The notes under the pieces are model-generated. The model saw only the letters and a program-made list of their open reading frames with translations. It was not told the DNA's origin and made no database searches. A program made the position numbers and the translations under genes. A stretch of 64,000 bases of DNA, from positions 1 to 64,000 of the forward strand of contig NZ_JACHGP010000019.1 in NCBI RefSeq assembly GCF_014202335.1. Reading direction: 5' to 3'. How positions within the stretch are numbered: the stretch's first letter is position 1; each line of letters starts with the position of its first letter. This DNA is from Mycobacterium sp. AZCC_0083. GTDB taxonomy: Bacteria > Actinomycetota > Actinomycetes > Mycobacteriales > Mycobacteriaceae. Below, in pieces: positions 26,653 through 34,393 of this stretch.

Positions 26653-27045
26653 GTCGCGTCAAAATCCCTTCATATCGTCCATATCGTCACGACCACGGCC
26701 AGCACTGACGCGGCACAGCTCACAGCTAATCCATAGTTCCGTTCGCGCATCGCGCAAACCGTGTGCGGACTCATAGTGCCATCGCGAGCGCCTGCAGGCA
26801 TGCTAGGGGAGCTGTGTATTTGCCATGAGCATACAGTTGATACTTTTCCAGCAGTTACGTTGGAGAATGAGTTTGCTGTCGAGCATCGGCGTACGCGGGC
26901 GGCAATTATGCGCGACGGACATCCCGATGGTTTGACGGCCCTAATTGTCGGGATCGACGATGTTCAGCAAACAAGGCGGTTCGAGCGATCGGATCGCTCG
27001 CCGAAGGCGGCCCCGACGGGGCCGAGGCCATTCGTTGGACACGCC
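26653..27045. other. 393-bp intergenic region upstream of gmd
   Basis: No gene recognised. It is more AT-rich than its surroundings between 26660 and 26970, contains an exact tandem 9-mer CATATCGTC (26671-26679, 26680-26688) just upstream of gmd, and ends with two hairpins behind the DUF2231 gene. Open frames here have no familiar sequence. Confidence 0.5.
26982..27023 (-). terminator. double hairpin after DUF2231 gene
   Basis: On the minus strand the DUF2231 stop is followed by GGCCCC/GGGGCC with loop of three (27009-27023) and then a 9-bp perfect repeat CGAGCGATC/GATCGCTCG around one base (26982-27000). This is a plausible tandem terminator; the second element could also be an operator. 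Confidence 0.5.
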
Positions 27046-27507
27046 CTAGTTCGACGCGCCCCACACCGATTCCGCGCCCGTGTGCCCGATCCGCGCGACC
27101 GTCACGATCGACGAGACGCCGACGACGAGGGCGACGATCGCGACCACCACCGTCGCTGCCGTCCGACGCTTGTCCGACCGGCCCTCGAGCCAATGCAGCA
27201 CCGCGAGCGCCATTGCGACCACGAGCAGCGCGACGGAGAAGTAGATCATCCAGTCGCCACGCTCGGCGTGCTCTTGCAGGATCGGGCTGACGCGCGCCCG
27301 CTGATCCTTCAGCCACTCACCGGCATCGGTCGTGATCGGCGTGAGCACCGTCGTCCCGGCGGCAAGGGCGAGCACCAACCACACCAACCGGCGGCGAGCG
27401 GCGGGCCAGAACCCGCAGAGAATCTCCAGCGCCGCCGTCAGGGGTGCTAGCACGACGATGGCGTGAACGAGCAGGGCGTGGGCGGGCAGCCCCCAGATCG
27501 TGGTCAA
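27046..27507 (-). CDS. DUF2231 membrane protein
   Basis: About 153 residues with four predicted transmembrane helices, matching DUF2231: MTTIWGLPAHALLVHAIVVL at the N-terminus (the GLPxHxLLVHxxVVL motif with two histidines), then WPAARRRLVWLVLALAAG, ISFS-like YFSVALLVVAMALAVLHWLEG and a last helix ending GHTGAESVWG, also typical. Related proteins may bind heme b or participate in redox processes; the function is not established. TTG 27507 preceded by GAGGAG is preferred because family proteins begin here; an in-frame TTG at 27534 is the alternative. Confidence 0.8.
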   Translation of the reverse strand: MTTIWGLPAHALLVHAIVVLAPLTAALEILCGFWPAARRRLVWLVLALAAGTTVLTPITTDAGEWLKDQRARVSPILQEHAERGDWMIYFSVALLVVAMALAVLHWLEGRSDKRRTAATVVVAIVALVVGVSSIVTVARIGHTGAESVWGASN

Positions 27508-27624
27508 GATGCTCCTCGGCTCGGCAGACGACAATCACGGTCGTCTCCCTCTATACGTGCTGAGCCTGGCAGCCGGTTCACGACGGCGGAAGATCTCTGC
27601 CGATCGGCCGGCGCGGGGGGACGC

Positions 27625-30204
27625 TTAGGCGGCCAGCGGCGCGTAGGTGGTGGTGCGCTGCCGGGCAGGCCTGCCGATGCCCTCGGCGATCGCGACGAGT
27701 TCAGCGACGGACTTGGCCGACCCGTTCTCCGAGCCCGCCATCCGCGAGATGGTCTCCTCCATGAGGGTGCCGCCGAGGTCGTTGGCACCGCCGTTGAGCA
27801 TCACCTGGGTGCGCTCGACGCCGAGTTTCACCCAGCTGGTCTGGATGTGATCGATCCTGCCGTGCAACATGATCCGGGCCAGAGCGTGCACGGCGCGGTT
27901 GTCGCGGTGCGTCGGACCCGGCCGCGCCCCGCCGGAGAGGTAGAGCGGCGAGGACTGGTGCACGAACGGCAACGGCACGAACTCGGTGAACCCGCCCGTT
28001 TGATCCTGGATGCCGCGCAGCACCTTGAGGTGACCGACCCAGTGCTTCGGGGTGTCGACGTGGCCGTACATCATCGTCGAGCTCGACCGCAGTCCCACCT
28101 CGTGTGCGGTGGTGACGACCTCGATCCACGCCGACGTCGGAAGCTTGCCCTTGGTGAGCACCCAGCGGACCTCGTCGTCGAGGATCTCTGCGGCGGTGCC
28201 GGGGATGGAACCAAGGCCCGCCTCGCGCAGGCTGATCAGCCACTCGCGAGTCGAGATGCCGCTGCGCGTCACCCCATTGGAGATCTCCATCGGGCTGAAG
28301 GCGTGCACGTGCATCGACGGCACCCGCGCCTTTACCGCGCGCACCAGGTCGGCGTACCCCGTGACGGGAAGCTCGGGATCGATACCGCCCTGCATGCAGA
28401 CCTCGGTGGCGCCGGCGACGTGCGCCTCCCAGGCACGGTCCGCGACCTCGTCGGTGGACAGCGAGAACGCATCGGCGTCGCCCTTGCGTTGGGCGAACGC
28501 GCAGAACCGGCAGCCGGTGTAGCAGATGTTGGTGAAGTTGATGTTCCGGTTCACGACGAACGTCACCTCGTCACCGACGACATCGCGGCGCAGCGAATCG
28601 GCAAGCGCGGCAACGGCGTCCAGCGCTGGGCCCTCTGCGGTCGCCAGTGCCAGGTATGCGTCGTCACTGAGGCCCGCCGGATCGTTCTCGGCCGAGCGCA
28701 GCGCTGCCAACACGTCGGTGTCGATGCGCTCGGGCGCGCGGGCGGCGAGCTCCTCCACCTTCGCCCGTATCGACTCCCAGTCGCCGAACGCGCTAGCGAG
28801 GTCGCTGCGGGTCTCGGTGAAGCGGCCCTCGGAGTCGATGGCGGTGTGTAGATCGATGCGGCCGAGCGACTCGGTGGCCTCGTCGGGCTCCTGCCAGGGT
28901 CGACCGACCGGGTTGACGTCGCGCGCCAAGCCGGTCTCCGGGTCGGCCAACGCGTCCACATGGCCCTGCACGCGCGGGTCGATCCACGCCGCACCGGCCT
29001 GCACGTACTGCGGCTGAGCGGTCAAACGTTGCACCAGGTCGTAGCCGGCTTCTGCCGTGATGGCCGCCAACTCGTCCAGCGCCGGCCAGGGCCGTTCCGG
29101 GTTGACGTGATCCGGGGTGAGCGGCGATACGCCGCCCCAGTCGTCGACGCCGGCGCCGATGAGGGCAAGGCACTCCTCGCGCGACACCAGGTTGGGCGGC
29201 GCCTGAATCCGCATCTTCGGGCCCATCACCAACCGGGTCACCGCGATGGTCGCGACGAAGTCGTCGATGCCGGTATCCGGCACCGAGGCCATCGCGGTGT
29301 GCTCCTTGGCCCGGAAGTTCTGCACGATGACTTCCTGAACGTGCCCGAACTCCTTGTGCGAGCGCCGGATCGCGTGCATGGTCTCGGCCCGCTCGACCAA
29401 CGTCTCGCCGATGCCGACCAACAGGCCCGTGGTGAACGGGATGGCCAGCCGGCCTGCGTCGTCCAACGTGCGCAACCGCACCGTCGGATCCTTGTCGGGG
29501 CTGCCGTAGTGGGCCAACCCCTTCGTCTCGAACAGTCGCCGCGACGTGGTCTCCAGCATCATGCCCATCGACGGCGCGACGGGCTTGAGCCGGGACAGCT
29601 CCGACCAGCTCATCACGCCCGGATTCAGGTGCGGCAGCAGCCCGGTCTCCTCGAGCACCCGGATTGCCATCGCCCGCACGTAGTCCAGGGTCGAGTCGTA
29701 ACCGCGTTCGTCGAGCCACTGACGGGCTTCGTCCCACCGATCCTCGGGCCGGTCGCCAAGGGTGAAAAGCGCTTCCTTGCAGCCCAGCTCGGCACCGCGT
29801 CGCGCCACGTCGAGAATCTCGTCGGGCTCCATGTACATGCCCTTGCCCTGGGCACGCAGCTTGCCTGGCACGGTGACGAAGGTGCAGTAGTGGCAGGTAT
29901 CGCGGCACAGGTGCGTCACCGGGATGAACACCTTGCGCGAATAGGAGATGGGAAGCCGTCCGGCCGACCCCCGCCGATCCGTCGCCTCGAGGCCGGCGTC
30001 CCGCACCCGCGCAGCACTCGCACACAGGTTGGCAAGGTCGTCGCCGCGGGCAGTCATCGCGATCGCGGCCTCGTCGACGTTCAGGGCGACCCCGTCGCGC
30101 GCCCGCCGCAGAACGCGCCGCAACGCGGCGGCATTCGGCATCAGGGGCTTCGGCGGGAACACCGGGCTGGGCAGATCGGAGCCGCGCTGGGGGTTCAGAG
30201 CCAC
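27625..30204 (-). CDS. fbiC: 7,8-didemethyl-8-hydroxy-5-deazariboflavin (FO) synthase FbiC
   Basis: An 859-residue bifunctional radical-SAM enzyme that makes FO, the chromophore of coenzyme F420, from tyrosine and 5-amino-6-ribitylaminouracil. The N-terminal CofG-type half has the cluster motif CRDTCHYCTF; the C-terminal CofH-type half has CYTGCRFCAF, followed by EVCMQGGIDPELPVTGYADL and GIPGTAAEIL-like region. Length agrees with the M. tuberculosis protein (856 residues). GTG 30204 is chosen because the N-terminus ALNPQRG...PNAAALRRVLRRARDG then resembles relatives; ATG 30141 is a shorter alternative. F420 fits the broken deazaflavin-type reductase at 11.1 kb and F420 enzymes elsewhere in mycobacteria. 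Confidence 0.96.
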   Translation of the reverse strand: MALNPQRGSDLPSPVFPPKPLMPNAAALRRVLRRARDGVALNVDEAAIAMTARGDDLANLCASAARVRDAGLEATDRRGSAGRLPISYSRKVFIPVTHLCRDTCHYCTFVTVPGKLRAQGKGMYMEPDEILDVARRGAELGCKEALFTLGDRPEDRWDEARQWLDERGYDSTLDYVRAMAIRVLEETGLLPHLNPGVMSWSELSRLKPVAPSMGMMLETTSRRLFETKGLAHYGSPDKDPTVRLRTLDDAGRLAIPFTTGLLVGIGETLVERAETMHAIRRSHKEFGHVQEVIVQNFRAKEHTAMASVPDTGIDDFVATIAVTRLVMGPKMRIQAPPNLVSREECLALIGAGVDDWGGVSPLTPDHVNPERPWPALDELAAITAEAGYDLVQRLTAQPQYVQAGAAWIDPRVQGHVDALADPETGLARDVNPVGRPWQEPDEATESLGRIDLHTAIDSEGRFTETRSDLASAFGDWESIRAKVEELAARAPERIDTDVLAALRSAENDPAGLSDDAYLALATAEGPALDAVAALADSLRRDVVGDEVTFVVNRNINFTNICYTGCRFCAFAQRKGDADAFSLSTDEVADRAWEAHVAGATEVCMQGGIDPELPVTGYADLVRAVKARVPSMHVHAFSPMEISNGVTRSGISTREWLISLREAGLGSIPGTAAEILDDEVRWVLTKGKLPTSAWIEVVTTAHEVGLRSSSTMMYGHVDTPKHWVGHLKVLRGIQDQTGGFTEFVPLPFVHQSSPLYLSGGARPGPTHRDNRAVHALARIMLHGRIDHIQTSWVKLGVERTQVMLNGGANDLGGTLMEETISRMAGSENGSAKSVAELVAIAEGIGRPARQRTTTYAPLAA

Positions 30205-30390
30205 TCCCCTGTAACCCCGGCGTCGTCGAGAATCATCCGCCCGTCCCACTATCTGAAACCACAGCCGCTGGCATAGGGGTCACAGTAGTCCGAGGACGGC
30301 GACACGGTGAGTGCCATCTCCACCGTTTGGCCGGCACCCGCGTAAGTTCATCGGCGTTGGAGATGGATAGCACACCTAGGGAGTCTTGAG

Positions 30391-31551
30391 ATGAACGTTT
30401 CCGCCCGCTCGTACGTCGCGGCCGGCATCGCCGCCTTGACGGCCGGTGTGATCGCGATCCCGACCTCCGCCTTACCACCGGCGTCACTCTCGGCATCGGT
30501 ACAGAAGGAACAGGTCGCGCTCCTCGCAGCGGCCCGGTCGTTCACCGCCCCGGTCCAACCGCCAGTGGCGTTCGTCGTGCTGGCCCCACCGCACGCGGTC
30601 GCGCCGACGGCAGCGCCGAATTCGTCGCCGGGAGCGGTCGTCAACGCATCGCCGACGGCGGCGCCCGCAGCGGCACAGGCCGCGCTGGCAGGCCTCCCCG
30701 GGATCCAGAACGCGATCATCAATGCCTACAACGTGATCGATCCGTGGGTGGACTACGGCGTGAACGTGGCCCAGTACGCCGTCGGATGGATTCCGGTGGT
30801 GGGCATCTTCGCGCCACAGATCGGCATCTTCTACTACGACCTGATCGAGCCCATCGCTACGAGTGCCATCTTCAACACGGCCTACGTGCTCGGCGGCAGC
30901 ATCGGACTCGTCCAGGGCATATCCAACGTGATCAACGATTCGATCAACGCGGGCATCGGGTTCGTCAACGCGGAGGTCAACTGGGCACTGAGCTTCCTTC
31001 CGCCGCTTCCGCCCATTCCGTTCGCCGCTGCGCAGGCGACGTCACTCAAGGTCGCGGCCGGGCCGACGACCCAGGCGACCACCGACACCGTCGACGAAAA
31101 ACACGAGCCAGGAGTCGCCACATCCGCCGAACCATCGGCCAAACCCGCGGCCGATCCCACCGCGCCGGAAGCGCCGAAGAGCCCGACTCAACCGGCCACC
31201 GAAACCGCCACCGAACCGGCGACTCCGAAGCCGGAAGCCGAGCCAGCCACGACGAAGCCCGAAGCGGAGCCGGTCAAGAAGCCCGAGTCGACGACGACCG
31301 GTTCGTCAGGCGGCGTCGCAGCGCAGGGCGAGGTGCGCGGCGGCACTCAGAGCGCCACGGACGAGAAGACGCCCGGCGCCTCCAAGCCCGACGCATCCAA
31401 GGGCGACAAGGGCGATCGGGACGCCGCGTCAACCGCGAACAAGCCTGCCGAGTCGCCCCAGGGCACGAAGACCAGTGATGCCTCGAAGACCGGCGACGCC
31501 GACAAGACCGGGGACGCCAACAACAGCGTTGGTTCTGCGCACAGGGCGTAG
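30391..31551 (+). CDS. secreted protein with hydrophobic core and low-complexity C-terminal tail
   Basis: A 386-residue exported protein. Residues 1-30 are a signal peptide (ARSYVAAGIAALTAGVIAIP). Residues about 100-215 form a hydrophobic/aromatic region (INAYNVIDPWVDYGVNVAQY, GWIPVVGIFAPQIGIFYYDL, then repeated GISNVINDSINAGIGF) seen in a mycobacteria-specific family of PE/PPE-adjacent secreted proteins of unknown role. Residues 225-386 are Pro/Thr/Lys/Asp-rich with TEPATPKPEAEPATT-like and DASKTGDADKTGDA repeats and are probably disordered. GGGAG before ATG 30391 supports the start. Lies in the position of PE12/Rv1172c in H37Rv but is not a PE protein. Confidence 0.7.
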   Translation: MNVSARSYVAAGIAALTAGVIAIPTSALPPASLSASVQKEQVALLAAARSFTAPVQPPVAFVVLAPPHAVAPTAAPNSSPGAVVNASPTAAPAAAQAALAGLPGIQNAIINAYNVIDPWVDYGVNVAQYAVGWIPVVGIFAPQIGIFYYDLIEPIATSAIFNTAYVLGGSIGLVQGISNVINDSINAGIGFVNAEVNWALSFLPPLPPIPFAAAQATSLKVAAGPTTQATTDTVDEKHEPGVATSAEPSAKPAADPTAPEAPKSPTQPATETATEPATPKPEAEPATTKPEAEPVKKPESTTTGSSGGVAAQGEVRGGTQSATDEKTPGASKPDASKGDKGDRDAASTANKPAESPQGTKTSDASKTGDADKTGDANNSVGSAHRA

Positions 31552-31602
31552 AAGTTCGAGTGGCGACGGCCCTCAGCGCAGAGTGAACGGGGACGAAACG
31601 GC

Positions 31603-31986
31603 TTAGGCGCGGGGGTGGACGTGGCGCCAGAGCACGTAACCCGGCGGCGCCGCCCCCACCACGACGAAGATCACCGGCGCGAACTGCATGATCCCGGCGC
31701 CGCCGAAGACGATGTCACCGCCGGGCCCGCCCAGCGTCAGCGCGGCCACGGTCGCCAGCCAGGTCCACAGCGGCAACGCCGCCACCCGGGGCGCCGAGGT
31801 CCATTGCAGCGCCGCCCACACCAGGGCGGCGTTGACGAGGCCGCTGGCCAGGGCACTGATGGGAACGGGGATCGAGCCGACGTAGAGCGGAAGCAGTAAG
31901 GCCCCCAGCACCGCGGACAACACACCATCGAACGCGAGAACAGACAGGATGACGGGGCGCGCCCAGTCGGGAACGCGACTGGTCAG
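31603..31986 (-). CDS. membrane protein (Rv1171-like)
   Basis: About 127 residues with four hydrophobic helices: WARPVILSVLAFDGVLSAVL, ISALASGLVNAALVWAALQW, ALPLWTWLATVAALTL and APVIFVVVGAAPPGYVLW. It sits between mshB and fbiC, the position of the H37Rv membrane protein Rv1171. The start is uncertain: the conserved region begins just after the small upstream gene, where only a CTG (31986) is available, overlapping its stop as CTGA; an in-frame GTG at 32031 would overlap the small gene further. No function is known. Confidence 0.65.
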   Translation of the reverse strand: MTSRVPDWARPVILSVLAFDGVLSAVLGALLLPLYVGSIPVPISALASGLVNAALVWAALQWTSAPRVAALPLWTWLATVAALTLGGPGGDIVFGGAGIMQFAPVIFVVVGAAPPGYVLWRHVHPRA

Positions 31987-32090
31987 GTCGGCATGCTGTC
32001 GAGGAGCGCCACTAGCGAGCCGACGACCCACTGGAAGTTGTCCAGGCGGTCCTGCTGATGCTGCAGGTTCGGATCCAGGTCCGGGTCCAT
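31983..32090 (-). CDS. small 35-residue protein between mshB and Rv1171-like gene
   Basis: A short frame reading MDPDLDPNLQHQQDRLDNFQ followed by WVVGSLVALLDSMPT. GGAGGG lies six bases before ATG 32090 (an in-frame ATG at 32096 abuts it). It is directly followed by the membrane protein with a CTGA-type overlap and lies 56 bases after mshB, all on one strand, so it is probably part of the mshB transcript. An acidic/glutamine-rich amphipathic N-terminus and a hydrophobic C-terminal turn are visible. Function unknown. Confidence 0.5.
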   Translation of the reverse strand: MDPDLDPNLQHQQDRLDNFQWVVGSLVALLDSMPT

Positions 32091-32145
32091 CGCCATCCCT
32101 CCGTCGCGCCACGTGTTGACGGGAGCCTACCGCGTCCTGCACCCG

Positions 32146-33027
32146 CTAACCCAGATTCAGTCCGGCGAGAAGATCGGTCTCCCAACCGCGGTCGTCGCGA
32201 TCGCCTGCCGCTCCCCCGACGAGTACATAGTGTTCGGTCGCGACGATGGGCAGTGCGACGAGGTTCGACAGCGCGCAGGCCCGTCCGGCGGACTCCACGG
32301 TGACCTGCGTCGCGTGCGCCCGAAGGGCGGCCACCTTGGCGGCCCGGCTCTCGGGTGCGTCGACGACGGCGTCGATCTGGTCGTCGGCGAACCCGAACGG
32401 GAACTCGTCAGGGGGGATCAGGATCCAGTCCGCCGGGAGGTCCATCTCGGACAGTTCGCGGATGCCGGCCGCCATCGCGCTGCGAGCCACCACGGTCCAG
32501 TAGAACTTCGGCACCAGCCACGGTTCGCCCGGGTAGTCCGCCTCGGCTGCCGCGGCGACGGCGGCGGTAGTCACCTCGTAGGCGCGGATGTGGTCCGGAT
32601 GGCCGTAGCCGCCGTCCGGGTCGTAGGTGACGACGACGTGGGGGCGCTGCTCCCGGATGATCGCGACCAGGGCGCCGACGGCGTCGCTGGGATCGGCGTC
32701 GACGAATCGCTGCGGTCCGCGCGGCGGTGTGCCCGCCATGCCCGAATCGCGCCAGCGGCCTGCGCCCCCAAGGTACATCGGTGCGTCCACTCCCAATTCG
32801 CGTAGGGCAGCAGATAATTCGCCGATCCGGTAGCCGCCCAGCTGGTCGGCGCCGTCGACGGCGAGCCGGGCCCACCGGTCGCCGATCACCTCGCCCTCCT
32901 CGCCCAGCGTGCACGTCACGACTCGAACGTCGGCGCCGAGCGCGGCGTAGTGCGCGATCGTGGCGCCGGTAGTCAACGTTTCGTCGTCGGGGTGTGCGTG
33001 GACGAAGAGAAATCGTGGAAGCTCCAT
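32146..33027 (-). CDS. mshB: N-acetyl-1-D-myo-inosityl-2-amino-2-deoxy-alpha-D-glucopyranoside deacetylase (MshB)
   Basis: A 293-residue zinc deacetylase of the LmbE/PIG-L fold, second step of mycothiol biosynthesis: it removes the acetyl group from GlcNAc-Ins. Zinc ligands are visible in VHAHPDDE (His12, Asp15) and in the GHPDH motif (His146), with the proton-shuttling Tyr141 next to it (GGYGHPDH). The GRWRDSGMAGTPP motif is MshB-specific. ATG 33027 is preferred over GTG 33033 because a TATCTT hexamer lies six bases upstream, fitting a leaderless mRNA. Divergent from the ClC channel with almost no intergenic DNA. Confidence 0.95.
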   Translation of the reverse strand: MELPRFLFVHAHPDDETLTTGATIAHYAALGADVRVVTCTLGEEGEVIGDRWARLAVDGADQLGGYRIGELSAALRELGVDAPMYLGGAGRWRDSGMAGTPPRGPQRFVDADPSDAVGALVAIIREQRPHVVVTYDPDGGYGHPDHIRAYEVTTAAVAAAAEADYPGEPWLVPKFYWTVVARSAMAAGIRELSEMDLPADWILIPPDEFPFGFADDQIDAVVDAPESRAAKVAALRAHATQVTVESAGRACALSNLVALPIVATEHYVLVGGAAGDRDDRGWETDLLAGLNLG

Positions 33028-33033
33028 CCGCAC

Positions 33034-33043
33034 AAGATAGATT
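33034..33043. promoter_or_regulatory. overlapping divergent -10 elements for mshB and clc
   Basis: Minus-strand TATCTT (33039 down to 33034) is six bases from the mshB ATG; plus-strand TAGATT (33038-33043) is six bases from the clc GTG (33050). The two hexamers share two base pairs, so the polymerase sites necessarily overlap. Confidence 0.5.
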
Positions 33044-33049
33044 CACCAG

Positions 33050-34294
33050 GTGGCGCGGCGCACACTCGAGTACGCATGCGCCGTGTTGGTGATCGGTCTG
33101 CTCGCCGGTGTTGCGGGCGCCGCCACCACCTTGCTGCTGCATGCAGTCGAACACCTCACCTATCACTACGCCTTCGGCACCCTGCTGACCGGTGTCGGCA
33201 ACAGCAGTCCGGTGCGGCGCGCAGTCGGCCCCATGCTCGGAGGCGCACTTGCCGGCTTCGGTTGGTGGATGCTGCGCCGCTCTGGGGACGTGCCGGGGCT
33301 GACGGCGACGATCGCCGAGCACCGGCCAATCCAACGGCTGCGCATGTCGATCGATGCTGGGCTGCAGGTGCTGCTGGTCGGCGCCGGCGCATCGCTGGGA
33401 CGTGAGGGTGCGCCGCGCCAGCTCGCTGCGGCGTTGGGCGATCTCGCGACCTCGCGCCTGTCGCTCACCGCGCGTGACCGCGAGATTCTGCTGGCGTGCG
33501 CCGCGGGAGCTGGACTTGGCGCGGTGTACAGCGTGCCGCTCGGTGGCGCCGTCTTCGCCGCGCGCATCCTGCTGGGCACCTGGCATCCCAGGGCGGTGGG
33601 CACCGCGCTGATCACGTCGAGCCTCGCCGTCGCGGTGGCCTCTCCCGTCACCCACCTGGAGCACACACTGAGGTGGCCAGACCCGCACCTGTCCTATCTG
33701 TTCGTCATCCTGGCGGTCGCCATCGCCCCGCTTGCCGTCGCCGTGGGCCTGGTGTTCGACAAGGTGATGTCGTTGGCCAGGCCAAAGCCGCAGATCCGGT
33801 CGTGGACGCTCATTCCCGCGATCGCGTTCGCGGGGTTGGCCACCGGCATCTGCTCGATCTGGTGGCCGGAGCTTCCCGGGAACGGCCGCAGCATCCTGAC
33901 GATCAGCGTTGGCGCAGGCCTGACCCTTGGCGGGGCGTCGGTCATCCTGATCCTGAAGCCGCTGCTGACCGCGCTGTTCCTGCGCACGGGCGCGGTCGGC
34001 GGCATGATCACGCCTGCGATGGCGACCGGGGCGGCCGCGGGGTCGGTGCTCGCCCTCGCCCTCAACCACGTGGCGGGGACCCACATCCAGGTCTCCGCGC
34101 TCTCGTTGACGTGTGCGGCCGGCGTGCTGGCCATCACCCAGCGGGCGCCGGCGTTCGCTGCCCTGTTCGTCTGGGAGCTCGCCCGACCGCCCTACTGGCT
34201 GCTGATCGTCTTCCTCGTGGCCGCGTTCACCGCGCACGGCATCCGGCTGCTCCGGGAGCAGCATCAGGCCGAGCGACCAGAAATCGTTAGCTAG
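33050..34294 (+). CDS. ClC-family chloride channel/transporter
   Basis: A 414-residue ClC protein with about ten membrane segments. The selectivity-filter motif GREGAP (Gly117-Pro122) is present, including the gating glutamate Glu119; GSGIP-like region near residue 80 reads RSGDVPGL, and the later filter segment is GAVGGMITPAMATGAAAG. It should mediate Cl-/H+ exchange or chloride conduction across the plasma membrane. No C-terminal CBS domains. GTG 33050 is supported by a TANNNT hexamer six bases upstream. It is not next to mshB in M. tuberculosis, so the neighbour relation is lineage-specific. Confidence 0.9.
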   Translation: MARRTLEYACAVLVIGLLAGVAGAATTLLLHAVEHLTYHYAFGTLLTGVGNSSPVRRAVGPMLGGALAGFGWWMLRRSGDVPGLTATIAEHRPIQRLRMSIDAGLQVLLVGAGASLGREGAPRQLAAALGDLATSRLSLTARDREILLACAAGAGLGAVYSVPLGGAVFAARILLGTWHPRAVGTALITSSLAVAVASPVTHLEHTLRWPDPHLSYLFVILAVAIAPLAVAVGLVFDKVMSLARPKPQIRSWTLIPAIAFAGLATGICSIWWPELPGNGRSILTISVGAGLTLGGASVILILKPLLTALFLRTGAVGGMITPAMATGAAAGSVLALALNHVAGTHIQVSALSLTCAAGVLAITQRAPAFAALFVWELARPPYWLLIVFLVAAFTAHGIRLLREQHQAERPEIVS

Positions 34295-34385
34295 GCAAAG
34301 AAGTCGGATTGGCCGGGGGTTTGCCTCCCGGCTTGCCGGGCTGCTGGGCGTCGCCGATGGCCCACGGATTCCGCAACCACCGCAC
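34287..34385 (-). CDS. possible 32-residue ORF downstream of lpqW
   Basis: A GTG-initiated frame (34385) reading MRWLRNPWAIGDAQQPGKPG and then a Gly/Pro/Lys-rich tail, ending in TAA within the clc 3' end. It begins eight bases beyond the lpqW stop on the same strand. There is no clear ribosome binding site and no recognised homologue; it may be only a 3' untranslated region. Confidence 0.2.
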   Translation of the reverse strand: MRWLRNPWAIGDAQQPGKPGGKPPANPTSLPS

Positions 34386-34393
34386 ATTCACTT

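Noticed and set aside
26761..27000. Possible plus-strand gene upstream of the DUF2231 gene
   Set aside because: No recognised motif or convincing ribosome binding site, and its continuation is antisense to the DUF2231 gene.
32408..34387. Long minus-strand open frame opposite the ClC channel
   Set aside because: Composition is that of an antisense shadow; the ClC protein on the plus strand has complete family motifs, and the 3' part only reads mshB in a wrong frame.
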